Shown here piece by piece: positions 16,628-25,162 of a DNA stretch of 64,000 bases. The number at the start of each line of letters is the position of its first letter. Position 1 is the first letter of the stretch. A model generated the notes under the pieces. It had not been told where the DNA came from. It did no database searches and worked only from the letters and a program-made list of their open reading frames with translations. Source of the stretch: Hymenobacter busanensis (GTDB taxonomy: Bacteria > Bacteroidota > Bacteroidia > Cytophagales > Hymenobacteraceae); assembly GCF_008727865.1 (NCBI RefSeq), contig NZ_VTWU01000004.1, positions 372,001 through 436,000 of the forward strand, written 5' to 3'. The position numbers were made by a program, and so were the translations under genes.

Positions 16628-17563
16628 TCAGTAGCCCCGCTCCATGTTCACCACATCGGGCAGCGGCTCGCCGTGACGGAAGCGGTGCAGGTTGCGCAAA
16701 AACACATCGACTTTGCCTTCGTCTTCGTGGGGCTGGCCGCCGCCGGTGTGTTGGGTGAGCAGCACGTTGGGCAGTGTCCAGAGCGGGTTGTCGGCGGGCA
16801 GGGGCTCCTGGCGGGTCACGTCGAGCACGGCGCCGCCGAGGTGACCGGTGCGCAAGGCTGCCACGAGGGCGTGCTCGTCGGTGGTATTGCCGCGGCCTAC
16901 GCTGGCGTACACGCTGCCGGGTGGCATAGCGCCAATCAGCTCGGCGGAGAAAAAATTGTCGGCCGAGCCAGGCAGGCAGTTGATTACCAGGTCGGTTTGC
17001 GGCAAGGCGGCCAGCAGCTCTTCGCGTGAATGCAGCTGCGCCTCGGGGCTGGTGCGGGCCAGCAGTTGCACCGCGCAGCCGAAGCCGCTGAGCTGCCGAC
17101 GCACCGCCAAGCCGATGGCTCCGGCTCCGAGTATAACCACGCGCTGGTCGCGCAGCAGCCGGAGCGTGGGCCGCAGCGGTCCACCTACCCATTCCCGGCG
17201 GCTTTGCAGCAGGGCCAACTCGGGCAGGCGCCGGTAAAGTGCCAGCACCCCGGCTACCATGGTTTCGGCGCAGGGCCAGGCGAAGTAGTCGCCCACGTTG
17301 ACGACCGGAAAGCCAGGGCGCAAGCCCGTGTACCGCTCGAAGCCCGCCGAATCGATTTGCCAGAACTGCAGCTGCGGCGGAAAGCCAGCGGAAAACCACG
17401 CGGCGGGCGGGTTGCCCAGCAGCAGGTGGGCGGATTGCAGCGCCGCTTGCTGCTGCTCAGGGGGTAGATCGAGGCGAAAAGTAGCCACCGTACCGGCCGG
17501 CAACTGGGCGAGGAGGTGGGCGCGGGCCGTTTCGGTGAGCGAGGAGTAAACGTACAGGTGCAT
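16628..17563 (-). CDS. D-isomer-specific 2-hydroxyacid dehydrogenase family protein
   Basis: A 311-residue NAD(P)-dependent oxidoreductase. The dinucleotide-binding motif GAGAIG lies near residue 146 in VVILGAGAIGLAVRR. The catalytic arginine is in SVGRGNTTDE, the glutamate in TRQEPLPADNPLW, and the histidine in LTQHTGGG, in the order typical of the family. It resembles the glyoxylate/hydroxypyruvate reductase-like branch, but the substrate cannot be read from sequence. The start at 17563 is preferred because homology begins at MHLYVYSSL; a TCACTTTG promoter-like element sits only 7 nt upstream. Confidence 0.88.
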   Translation of the reverse strand: MHLYVYSSLTETARAHLLAQLPAGTVATFRLDLPPEQQQAALQSAHLLLGNPPAAWFSAGFPPQLQFWQIDSAGFERYTGLRPGFPVVNVGDYFAWPCAETMVAGVLALYRRLPELALLQSRREWVGGPLRPTLRLLRDQRVVILGAGAIGLAVRRQLSGFGCAVQLLARTSPEAQLHSREELLAALPQTDLVINCLPGSADNFFSAELIGAMPPGSVYASVGRGNTTDEHALVAALRTGHLGGAVLDVTRQEPLPADNPLWTLPNVLLTQHTGGGQPHEDEGKVDVFLRNLHRFRHGEPLPDVVNMERGY

Positions 17564-17570
17564 GGAGCAG

Positions 17571-17578
17571 CAAAGTGA
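17571..17578 (-). promoter_or_regulatory. -7 promoter-like element TCACTTTG
   Basis: Seven of eight positions match TAnnTTTG on the minus strand, 7 nt before the dehydrogenase start codon. Confidence 0.4.
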
Positions 17579-17805
17579 AAGCGGCGGAGGCATACGTATA
17601 CGCAGCCAAGCACGGCGGCGCATGAATTGCCGAAGTGACACGCAGAAATTGGTGGCTGCGCCAACGCGGCCAATTGGCAACGTTCCCGGTAACGATGACG
17701 CAGAAAAATGCGCTGGGGAGGTGGGGAAGCCGCGGATTTTGCGCTAACATTCCTTGCCCAAGTTCTCTGGTGCGCGGTTGGGGGCGTGCCGTTTTTCCTT
17801 CGTTC

Positions 17806-18588
17806 ATGTCTGCTCGCCTTTTTGCCTGCTGCACGGCCGTGTTGCTGACGTTGCTGGCCTGGTTTCCTGCCGCGCCGGGCAAGATTACCGTGTACCTCAT
17901 CGGCGACTCCACCATGTCCATCAAACAGGTGAAGGCCTATCCCGAAACCGGTTGGGGCATGCCTTTTACCGCGTTTTTTGATGAGACGGTAACCGTAGAC
18001 AACCGTGCCCAGAACGGCCGCAGCACCCGCACGTTCATCGCCGAAAACCGCTGGCAGCCGGTGGCCGAGGCCCTAAAAGCCGGCGACTACGTATTCATCC
18101 AGTTCGGCCACAACGACGAGGTGCCCACCAAAGCCAGCTACACCACCGAAGCCGATTTCCGCACCAACCTCGTGCGTTTTATCACCGAAACGCGGGCCAA
18201 AAAAGCCACGCCGGTGCTGCTCACGCCGGTGGCCCGCCGCAAATTCGACGCGGCCGGCAAAATCGAAGAAACCCATGCGGTGTACGCCAACATCGTGCGG
18301 GCCGTAGCCCAGGAACAGAGCGTCCCGCTCATCGACCTCGACCAAACCAGCCAGGCCTTGCTGCAGCAGTTCGGCGTCGAAAACTCCAAGCTGCTCTTCA
18401 ACCAGCTGGCGCCCGGCGAGCATCCCAACTACCCCGACGGCCGCGACGACAACACGCACTTTTCGGAGCTGGGGGCCCGCAAAATGGCCCAGCTGGTGCT
18501 GGCCGACATCCGCCGCCTGAAGCTGGAGCTGGCCGACCGCTTGGTGAAGCAGCAAGTCAAGAAAACCGTGGACCCGCAGGCGCGGTAG
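17806..18588 (+). CDS. Rhamnogalacturonan acetylesterase-like SGNH hydrolase (CE12 type)
   Basis: A 260-residue secreted SGNH/GDSL esterase with an N-terminal signal peptide. Block I is IGDSTMS with the nucleophile Ser35, block II NRAQNGRSTRTF, block III FGHNDE, and block V DDNTHFSELGA with the catalytic Asp and His. This pattern fits family CE12 rhamnogalacturonan acetylesterases, which remove acetyl groups from pectin. It is the first of two closely similar genes, followed by two pectinesterases in the same direction. The short upstream in-frame extension to 17635 gives no signal peptide, so 17806 is the better start. Confidence 0.88.
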   Translation: MSARLFACCTAVLLTLLAWFPAAPGKITVYLIGDSTMSIKQVKAYPETGWGMPFTAFFDETVTVDNRAQNGRSTRTFIAENRWQPVAEALKAGDYVFIQFGHNDEVPTKASYTTEADFRTNLVRFITETRAKKATPVLLTPVARRKFDAAGKIEETHAVYANIVRAVAQEQSVPLIDLDQTSQALLQQFGVENSKLLFNQLAPGEHPNYPDGRDDNTHFSELGARKMAQLVLADIRRLKLELADRLVKQQVKKTVDPQAR

Positions 18589-18713
18589 GGTGCGCTGCAC
18601 GCACGCGCTGTGCATCGAGCGCGTGCTCATCAACGATTCTCTGCCGCCGAGGTGAGTTGCTAACCATACCAATTACCACAAACGGGGCGTGCGATGTGCC
18701 CTGATCAGCTGCT

Positions 18714-19538
18714 ATGAAACACAACGACCCGGCGCGTACCGTGCGCCCCTATATCTTGCTCCTGCTGGTGCTCATGGCCTTCACGGCCCCGGCGCCGCCC
18801 AAGAAAATCAAGCTCTACTTGATTGGCGACTCCACCATTGCCCAGAAAATCAAGCAGACCTTTCCCGAAACCGGCTGGGGCATGCCGCTGGGCACGTTTT
18901 TCGACTCGACGGTGGTGGTAGACAACCGCGCCCAGAATGGCCGCAGCACGCGCACTTTTCTGGCCGAAAACCGCTGGCAGCCGATTGTGGACGCCCTGCA
19001 GCCCGACGATTACGTGCTGATTCAGTTCGGCCACAACGACGAGGCCAAGGACAAGCCGGACCGCTACACCTCGCCGGAAGACTACCGCCGGAACCTGCTG
19101 AAATTCGTGGCCGAAACGCGCGCCAAGAAGGCCAACCCGGTGCTCATCACGCCCGTCACGCGCCGCAAGTTCGACAAGGAAGGCCGCATCATGGAAACCC
19201 ACGTGGAATACTCGGCCGCTACGGCGGAGGTAGCTACGGCCCAGAAAGTACCGCTCATCGACCTCGACCGGATGAGCCGCAACCTACTGCAGCAATACGG
19301 CGCCGACGGCTCCAAAGTCCTGTTCCTGCAGCTCGGCCCCGACGAGCACCCCAACTACCCGCAGGGCCGCAACGACAACACACACTTCTCGGAGCTGGGG
19401 GCCCGCAAAATGGCGCAATTGGTGGTGTATGAGATGCGGGCGCAGAAGCTGCCGCTGGCCGAACGCATAGCCAAGCCGCTGCCCAAAAACGCCACGCTCA
19501 CGGCCTCGCCCGCCAACAGTCAACCCACGACTCCGTGA
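18714..19538 (+). CDS. Rhamnogalacturonan acetylesterase-like SGNH hydrolase, second copy
   Basis: A 274-residue paralogue of the preceding protein. The same blocks occur in the same order: IGDSTIA with nucleophile Ser40, NRAQNGRSTRTF, FGHNDEAKDKPD and DNTHFSELGARKMAQLV. A hydrophobic N-terminal segment suggests export. The two proteins share long stretches across their whole length, so they arose by tandem duplication. It differs in the region after the GHND block and has a longer, Thr- and Pro-rich C-terminus, so the substrate may have diverged. Its stop codon overlaps the GTG start of the next gene, suggesting translational coupling in an operon of three genes. Confidence 0.88.
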   Translation: MKHNDPARTVRPYILLLLVLMAFTAPAPPKKIKLYLIGDSTIAQKIKQTFPETGWGMPLGTFFDSTVVVDNRAQNGRSTRTFLAENRWQPIVDALQPDDYVLIQFGHNDEAKDKPDRYTSPEDYRRNLLKFVAETRAKKANPVLITPVTRRKFDKEGRIMETHVEYSAATAEVATAQKVPLIDLDRMSRNLLQQYGADGSKVLFLQLGPDEHPNYPQGRNDNTHFSELGARKMAQLVVYEMRAQKLPLAERIAKPLPKNATLTASPANSQPTTP

Positions 19539-20503
19539 AGCCGCTGCTGTTATTTCTGGTTCTGAGCGGGCTCCTGCTCGAACGAGCTTTCGGCCAAACC
19601 ACGGCCGCCAAATACGATTTTGTGGTGGCGCAGGACGGCAGCGGGCAGTTTCGCACGGTGCAGGAAGCCTTCAACGCCGTGCCCGATTTCCGAAAGAAAG
19701 TCACCACCATTCTGGTGAAAAAAGGCACCTACAAGGAAAAGCTCATTCTGGCCGGCTCGAAGCAGCTGGTGCGGCTGGTGGGGGAGGACCGCGACCGGAC
19801 CATCCTCACCTACGACGACTACAACCAGAAGAAAAACATCTTCGGCGAAGACAAGGGCACCTCGGGCTCGGCCAGCTGCTACCTCTACGGCACCGATTTT
19901 ACGGCCGAAAACCTCACGTTCCAGAACTCCTCGGGGCCCGTGGGGCAGGCCGTGGCGCTGTGGGTGGCCGGCGACAAAATGCGTTTCCGCAACTGCCGCT
20001 TCCTGGGCTTTCAGGATACGCTCTACACCTACGGCCACGGCAGCCGGCAATTCTACCAGGACTGCTACATCGAAGGCACCGTGGATTTCATTTTCGGCTC
20101 CAGCACGGCGTGGTTTGAGAACTGCACCATCTTCTGCAAGCAAAGCGGCTACGTAACGGCCGCTTCCACGCCCGACACCACGCGCTACGGCTACGTGTTC
20201 AACCGCTGCCGTATTGTCGGCGACGCGCCCGCGGGCAGTTTCCGGCTGGGCCGACCGTGGCGGCCCTACGCCAAAACCGTGTACCTGCAGTGCGAGCTGG
20301 GCCGCCCGATTGCGCCCGAAGGCTGGGACCATTGGGGCAAGGAAACCAACAAGCAAACCGCCTACTACGCCGAGTTTCAGAGCCGCGGCCCCGGTGCGGC
20401 GTCCAAGCAGCGCGTGCCCTGGTCGCACCAGCTGACGGAGGATGAAGCCAAGCTCTACACGCTGCCGAACGTGCTACACGGCTGGGACCCCACCAAAGAC
20501 TAA
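19535..20503 (+). CDS. Pectinesterase (carbohydrate esterase family 8)
   Basis: A 322-residue secreted right-handed beta-helix enzyme with a signal peptide ending near ERAFGQ. It hydrolyses methyl esters of polygalacturonate. The four CE8 signatures are visible: GPVGQAVAL (oxyanion glutamine) near residue 143, FQDTLY (first catalytic Asp) near 166, IEGTVDFIFG (second catalytic Asp) near 187, and LGRPWRPY (substrate arginine) near 244. Translation starts at a GTG that overlaps the stop of the preceding acetylesterase; no better start is available. The next pectinesterase begins 2 nt after its stop. Confidence 0.94.
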   Translation: MKPLLLFLVLSGLLLERAFGQTTAAKYDFVVAQDGSGQFRTVQEAFNAVPDFRKKVTTILVKKGTYKEKLILAGSKQLVRLVGEDRDRTILTYDDYNQKKNIFGEDKGTSGSASCYLYGTDFTAENLTFQNSSGPVGQAVALWVAGDKMRFRNCRFLGFQDTLYTYGHGSRQFYQDCYIEGTVDFIFGSSTAWFENCTIFCKQSGYVTAASTPDTTRYGYVFNRCRIVGDAPAGSFRLGRPWRPYAKTVYLQCELGRPIAPEGWDHWGKETNKQTAYYAEFQSRGPGAASKQRVPWSHQLTEDEAKLYTLPNVLHGWDPTKD

Positions 20504-20504
20504 C

Positions 20505-21506
20505 ATGGCCCCCGGAAATCTATTGCTGGCCGCCGCGCTGCTGACTTCGTTTTCTGCCCTGGCCCAAGCAACGCCGCCTGCTACGGCAACCACCCAGGCG
20601 CCCGCGCCGCAAATCACGCGCCTGACCGTGGCCGCCGACGGCACCGGCGACTACCGCACCGTGCAGGAAGCCGTGAATGCCGTGCGCGACCTGTCGCAGG
20701 TGACGGTAACCATCTTCATTCGCAACGGGGTATACCGCGAAAAACTGGTGGTGCCGGCCCACAAAATCAACGTGCGGCTGGTGGGCGAAAGCCGCGAGGG
20801 CACCGTCATCAGCTACGCCGACTACTCCGGCGACGCGGCCAAGCACACCACCTACACGTCCTACACGGTGCTGGTGCAAGGCAACGACTTCACGGCCGAA
20901 AACCTCACCATTGCCAACACGGCCGGCCCCGTGGGGCAGGCCGTGGCCCTGCACGTAACCGGCGACCGGGCGCAGTTCCGCCGCTGCCGCTTGCTCGGCC
21001 ACCAGGACACTTTGTTTGCCGCCGTCGACAACAGCCGGCAGTACTACCAGGACTGCTACATTGAAGGCACGACGGATTTTATCTTCGGCCCGGCCACGGC
21101 GGTGTTTGAGGGCTGCACGCTGCACAGCAAGAAGAACTCCTACCTCACGGCCGCCGCTACCCCGCCCAGCCAGCCCTACGGCTTTGTGTTTCTGGGCTGC
21201 ACGCTCACCGCCGACTCCATTGCCCAGAAAGTATACCTGGGACGGCCTTGGCGGCCCCACGCAAAAACGGTGTTTCTGAACACCACTATGGGGCCCCACA
21301 TTACGCCCGCCGGTTGGGAAAACTGGCGCAACCCCGCCAACGAAAAAACGGCCTTCTATGCCGAATACCGCTCTGCCGGGCCTGGCGCCACCGCCGCTGG
21401 CCGCGTGCCGTGGGCGCACCAGCTCACGGCCAAACAGGCCCGGCAGTACACCCTGAAAGCTATTTTCGGTGGCGCTACGCCGTGGCTGCCCGCTGAAAAG
21501 CAGTAA
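20505..21506 (+). CDS. Pectinesterase (carbohydrate esterase family 8), second copy
   Basis: A 333-residue paralogue of the preceding enzyme with a signal peptide ending near ALAQ and a Thr/Ala/Pro-rich linker before the catalytic domain. The motifs GPVGQAVALHV, GHQDTLFA, IEGTTDFIFG and LGRPWRPH are all intact, so it should be active. The start at 20505 gives a good signal peptide, whereas an upstream in-frame ATG at 20442 lies inside the previous gene. This gene ends the four-gene pectin esterase cassette. No pectate lyase, polygalacturonase or SusC/SusD pair is visible in the window. Confidence 0.93.
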   Translation: MAPGNLLLAAALLTSFSALAQATPPATATTQAPAPQITRLTVAADGTGDYRTVQEAVNAVRDLSQVTVTIFIRNGVYREKLVVPAHKINVRLVGESREGTVISYADYSGDAAKHTTYTSYTVLVQGNDFTAENLTIANTAGPVGQAVALHVTGDRAQFRRCRLLGHQDTLFAAVDNSRQYYQDCYIEGTTDFIFGPATAVFEGCTLHSKKNSYLTAAATPPSQPYGFVFLGCTLTADSIAQKVYLGRPWRPHAKTVFLNTTMGPHITPAGWENWRNPANEKTAFYAEYRSAGPGATAAGRVPWAHQLTAKQARQYTLKAIFGGATPWLPAEKQ

Positions 21507-21518
21507 AAACGGCGGGCC

Positions 21519-21866
21519 TTACAGTGCCAGCGTTTTGCGCACTTTGGCCGGCAGCTTTTCGGCCACCAACCGGTACGACTCCCGAATGTGCTGCTCCCAT
21601 TGGGCGCGGCCCAGCCGGGCAATGTTGTCGAGGTGCACCCAGTGGTTGCGCGCCATGTAGGGCGCCGGCTTGAAGCCCGGCTGCGCACTGAGCGCGTCAA
21701 ATTCTTCGACGGGCACCTTGAAGGAGGCCGTGCAGGGCACCTCGTCGGGCGCGGTTACCAAAAACATTTTGCCGCCTACGTTGAAGCACAAATGCACATC
21801 CCACTTCACGTCTTCGGTCACGCCCGGCAGCTGCCGGCAGATGGTTTGCAAGTCTTCGATGGTCAT
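21519..21866 (-). CDS. MmcQ/YjbR family protein
   Basis: A 115-residue cytoplasmic protein of the YjbR fold. Recognisable parts are the start MTIEDLQTICRQLPGVTED, the KWDVHLCFNVGGKMFLV strand region, and HWVHLDNIARLG near residue 75. The family is often described as DNA-binding on structural grounds; its biological role is not established. The start at 21866 is chosen from the family N-terminus, and a perfect TAGCTTTG promoter element lies 32 nt upstream at 21899-21906. It converges with the pectinesterase gene, leaving only 12 bp between them. Confidence 0.88.
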   Translation of the reverse strand: MTIEDLQTICRQLPGVTEDVKWDVHLCFNVGGKMFLVTAPDEVPCTASFKVPVEEFDALSAQPGFKPAPYMARNHWVHLDNIARLGRAQWEQHIRESYRLVAEKLPAKVRKTLAL

Positions 21867-21898
21867 GTGGTGGAGAAAGAAGCAAGGCAACGTTCTTT

Positions 21899-21906
21899 CA
21901 AAGCTA
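21899..21906 (-). promoter_or_regulatory. -7 promoter element TAGCTTTG
   Basis: A perfect TAnnTTTG on the minus strand upstream of the YjbR-family gene. Confidence 0.6.
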
Positions 21907-22471
21907 CTGCTCTTGCCGTCATGTGAGCTGCCTGCCCGTATTACGCAGCCAGTTGCCGGTGCTATATAGCCGAAAAGCGCCATTAGCGCGTGCTAAGCCT
22001 GTTTTCGTACATGCAACACCTTGGACTGAACAAACGGTAGTAAAGAATATTAAAAAAACTTAATTGAAATTTTATTGATTATATATATAAATTATTGCAC
22101 TATATTTACTGACGTAGGTCGGCTGACGACAGCCAATAAGATGTGTCCGGAGCTCCGCCTAGGAGGGTGCCCGGACCGCCGGCGCCGCGCTGTGCGGTTG
22201 GCCTACGCACTGCTCTTTGTTGCTGGCTCGGAAAGACCTTGTTGAACGCAGTTGCTAGCGCCCACTCCTTCCTCACACCTTTACACCACTGCTGAAACGT
22301 AGCCGCTATTTCAGCCCAACCCCAGCCCCGAACAGCGTTTCTCTGGAACTGACAACGCTGTGACGCGCTGAAACCGGAAAATCCAGCAACCAGTCACTGC
22401 CCAGACTGCTCTTCTACAACCTCGCGCACGCAGTAGGTTTAGGCCACTGTGCGCCCTTCACACCTTCGGAG
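21907..22471. other. 565-bp intergenic region with AT-rich island
   Basis: No gene was found. Bases about 22030-22115 are strikingly AT-rich and contain TTATATATATAA, in contrast to the GC-rich surroundings. Further right are short palindromes (CGGAGCTCCG near 22149; GGCTG-ACGA-CAGCC near 22120) and a TAGGTTTA element at 22434-22441. The region probably holds the promoter and a structured leader of the glycan gene that follows. Confidence 0.5.
22434..22441 (+). promoter_or_regulatory. Candidate -7 element TAGGTTTA
   Basis: Seven of eight positions match TAnnTTTG, 30 nt before the start of the hydrolase-glycosyltransferase gene. Confidence 0.35.
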
Positions 22472-25075
22472 ATGACGCAAGAATCTACCCGAGAGATTCG
22501 CACGGCTGAGCCGTGCGAAATCGAAACCCAAGAACGAATCCACGTCAAAGGAAAGTTTTTGATGTGGGGTAACGAAAAGTTTTACCTCAAAGGCGTCACC
22601 TACGGCACGTTTTGCCCCGATGCCGACGGCAACCAGTATCCGCCCGCCGAAGTCGTGGACATTGATTTTGCCGCCATGGCCGACAACGGCATCAACTCCG
22701 TGCGCACCTATACGCCCCCGCCGGTGTATTTGCTCGACAAAGCGCTGGAGTACGGCCTGAAAGTGATGGTGGGCCTGCCGTGGGAGCAGCACCTCACGTT
22801 TCTCGACAAACCGGAGCAGGCCCGGCGCATCGTGGCCGACATGCGCGCCCAGGTGCGCGCCCTGCAGCAGCACCCGGCCATTCTGTGCTACGCCATCGGC
22901 AACGAAATACCGGCCACCATTGTGCGCTGGTACGGCGAAACCAAAATCACGCAGTTTCTGCACCGCCTCTACAACGCGGTGAAGGCCGAAGACCCCGCCG
23001 GGTTGGTGACGTACGTGAACTTCCCGACCACGGAATACCTCACGCTGCCCTTCCTCGACTTCTTCTGCTTCAACGTGTACCTGGAGACGCCGGAGAAGAT
23101 GAACGGCTACATTGCCAAGCTCCACAACCTCATCGGCGACAAACCGCTGCTGCTGGCCGAAGTGGGGCTCGACAGCCAGCGCAACGGCGTGGAGAAGCAA
23201 GCCGAAAGCCTGGCCTGGCAGCTCAAACTCATCTTCGCCAAAGGCTGTGTGGGCACCTTCGTGTTTGCCTGGACCGACGAATGGTGGCGCGGCGGCTTCG
23301 ACATCGAAGACTGGGACTTCGGCCTCGTCGACCGCAACCGGCAGCCCAAGCCCGCGCTGCACGCCGTAAGCCAGGTGTACGCCGACGCGCCGTTTCCCAA
23401 CGACGATTTGCCGTTCATTTCGGTGGCCGTGTGCTCCTACAACGGCTCGGCCACCATCCGCGACACCCTGGAGGGGCTGATGGCGCTGGACTACCCCAAT
23501 TTTGAGGTAATTGTGGTGAACGACGGCTCCACCGACAACTTGCTGGACATCGTCAGCGAGTACGACGTGCAACTCATCAGCACCGAAAACCAGGGCCTGA
23601 GCAACGCCCGCAACACGGCCCTCTACGCGGCTCAGGGCGAAATCGTGGCCTACATCGACGACGACGCCTACCCCGACCCGCAGTGGCTGCGCTACCTGGC
23701 CTACGCGTTCCTGAGCTCCGACCACGCCGGCATTGGCGGCCCCAACCTGCCGCCCGCCGACGACGGCCTGATTGCGCATTGCGTGGCCAACGCCCCCGGC
23801 GGCCCCGTGCACGTGCTCACCACCGACGAGCTGGCCGAGCATATTCCGGGCTGCAACATGGCGTTTCGGCGCGAGGTGCTGCTGGAAGTCGGCGGCTTCG
23901 ACCCCATTTACCGCGCCGCCGGCGACGACGTGGACCTGTGCTGGCGCGTGCTGCACACCGGGCGCACCATTGGGTTTCATGCCGCCGCCTTTGTCTGGCA
24001 CCACCGCCGCAACTCGGTGAAAATGTACTGGCGCCAACAAAAAGGCTACGGCAAGGCCGAGGCGCTGCTGGAAGGCAAGTGGCCGCAGAAATACAACAGC
24101 TTCGGGCACCTTTCCTGGACCGGCCGCATCTACGGCAACGGCCTCACGCTGCCCATTCAGATGGGCAAACGCAAGATTTTCCACGGCACCTGGGGCTCGG
24201 CTCTGTTTCAGTCGGTCTACGAGCAGGCGCCCAACTCCGTGGCCTACCTGCCGCTTATGCCCGAGTGGTTTCTGCTGATGGGGCTGCTGGCCGTGCTGTC
24301 GGTGCTGTCGGTGCTGTGGCAGCCGCTGCTGTGGGCTCTGCCGCTGCTCGTTGTCACCTGCCTGGTGGTACTGACGCAGGCCGCCCTCAGCGCCGCCCGC
24401 GCCGACATGCGCCACGTGCACGGGCGGTTTACCAAAGCGCGGCTGTTTGCCCTCACCACGCTGCTGCACCTCATGCAGCCCGTGGCACGCCTCTACGGCC
24501 GCATCCAGCACGGCCTCACGCCGTGGCGCAAGCGCAGCAGCGGCGAGCAGTCGTTCAGCGGCCTGCTCCAGCTCACCAAGTGCCAGGAATCCTGGTCGGA
24601 GGAGTGGCACCCCGCCGAAGAACTGCTGGCGCGGGTGGAGCACGACCTGCTGAGCCGCAAAGTGCGCGCCCGGCGCGGCGGCACCTTCGATAGATGGGAC
24701 CTGCAGGCGAGTTGCAGCTTCTTCTCCGGAGCGCGGGCCATCATGGCCATCGAAGAGCACGGGGGCGGCCGCATGATGATCAAGTTCAAGTCGTGGTCGG
24801 TGCTGAGCCAGTCGGCCTACGTCATCATCGGGCTGCTGCTCGGCCTCTCGGTCCTTGCGGTAGCCGGCCAGGCCTACGTGCTGATGGACGTGTTGCTGAT
24901 GCTGACAGTTCTCTTCGTCGGCCACTGCCTGCTGGATATGTCCCGCTCGATGAGCGACCTGGCGCAAGCCTTCAATAGCCTGTCGGCCCCGCAGGCGGCG
25001 CCTGCCCGCAACGTTGTGCTGCACGCTCCGGTCCTGAGCGAACAGCTCGACTACGGCAACTACAAGCTGGCCTAA
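22472..25075 (+). CDS. Glycoside hydrolase-like/family 2 glycosyltransferase fusion, membrane-anchored
   Basis: An 867-residue two-enzyme fusion. Residues about 25-305 form a clan-A-like TIM barrel resembling the GH2 catalytic domain: FYLKGVTYG, GINSVRTYTPPP, AIGNEIP (acid/base Glu145) and LLLAEVGLDS (nucleophile Glu230). Residues about 313-560 are a GT2 domain with VAVCSYNGS, NDGSTD (350-355), YIDDDAYPD (DxD, 396-398) and GDDVDLCWR (484-492). Two hydrophobic helices follow at about 597-640 and two more at about 785-835. There is no signal peptide, so both catalytic domains are predicted cytoplasmic. The ABC exporter and GNAT genes downstream suggest it makes an oligosaccharide or glycolipid that is then exported. 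The polymer is unknown. Confidence 0.85.
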   Translation: MTQESTREIRTAEPCEIETQERIHVKGKFLMWGNEKFYLKGVTYGTFCPDADGNQYPPAEVVDIDFAAMADNGINSVRTYTPPPVYLLDKALEYGLKVMVGLPWEQHLTFLDKPEQARRIVADMRAQVRALQQHPAILCYAIGNEIPATIVRWYGETKITQFLHRLYNAVKAEDPAGLVTYVNFPTTEYLTLPFLDFFCFNVYLETPEKMNGYIAKLHNLIGDKPLLLAEVGLDSQRNGVEKQAESLAWQLKLIFAKGCVGTFVFAWTDEWWRGGFDIEDWDFGLVDRNRQPKPALHAVSQVYADAPFPNDDLPFISVAVCSYNGSATIRDTLEGLMALDYPNFEVIVVNDGSTDNLLDIVSEYDVQLISTENQGLSNARNTALYAAQGEIVAYIDDDAYPDPQWLRYLAYAFLSSDHAGIGGPNLPPADDGLIAHCVANAPGGPVHVLTTDELAEHIPGCNMAFRREVLLEVGGFDPIYRAAGDDVDLCWRVLHTGRTIGFHAAAFVWHHRRNSVKMYWRQQKGYGKAEALLEGKWPQKYNSFGHLSWTGRIYGNGLTLPIQMGKRKIFHGTWGSALFQSVYEQAPNSVAYLPLMPEWFLLMGLLAVLSVLSVLWQPLLWALPLLVVTCLVVLTQAALSAARADMRHVHGRFTKARLFALTTLLHLMQPVARLYGRIQHGLTPWRKRSSGEQSFSGLLQLTKCQESWSEEWHPAEELLARVEHDLLSRKVRARRGGTFDRWDLQASCSFFSGARAIMAIEEHGGGRMMIKFKSWSVLSQSAYVIIGLLLGLSVLAVAGQAYVLMDVLLMLTVLFVGHCLLDMSRSMSDLAQAFNSLSAPQAAPARNVVLHAPVLSEQLDYGNYKLA

Positions 25076-25082
25076 CCGCCCC

Positions 25083-25125
25083 GCCCACCCGACAGCCTCG
25101 CTCCTGAGCCGGCTGCCGGGTGGGC
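25083..25125 (+). promoter_or_regulatory. Strong hairpin between the fusion gene and the ABC exporter
   Basis: The 15-nt arms at 25083-25097 and 25111-25125 pair with one mismatch around a 13-nt loop. There is no T tract, so it is more likely an mRNA-stability, processing or attenuation element than a terminator. Confidence 0.55.
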
Positions 25126-25162
25126 AAGCCGTTCCGATTTGCGCCACCTGCTCCTCTGCCTC

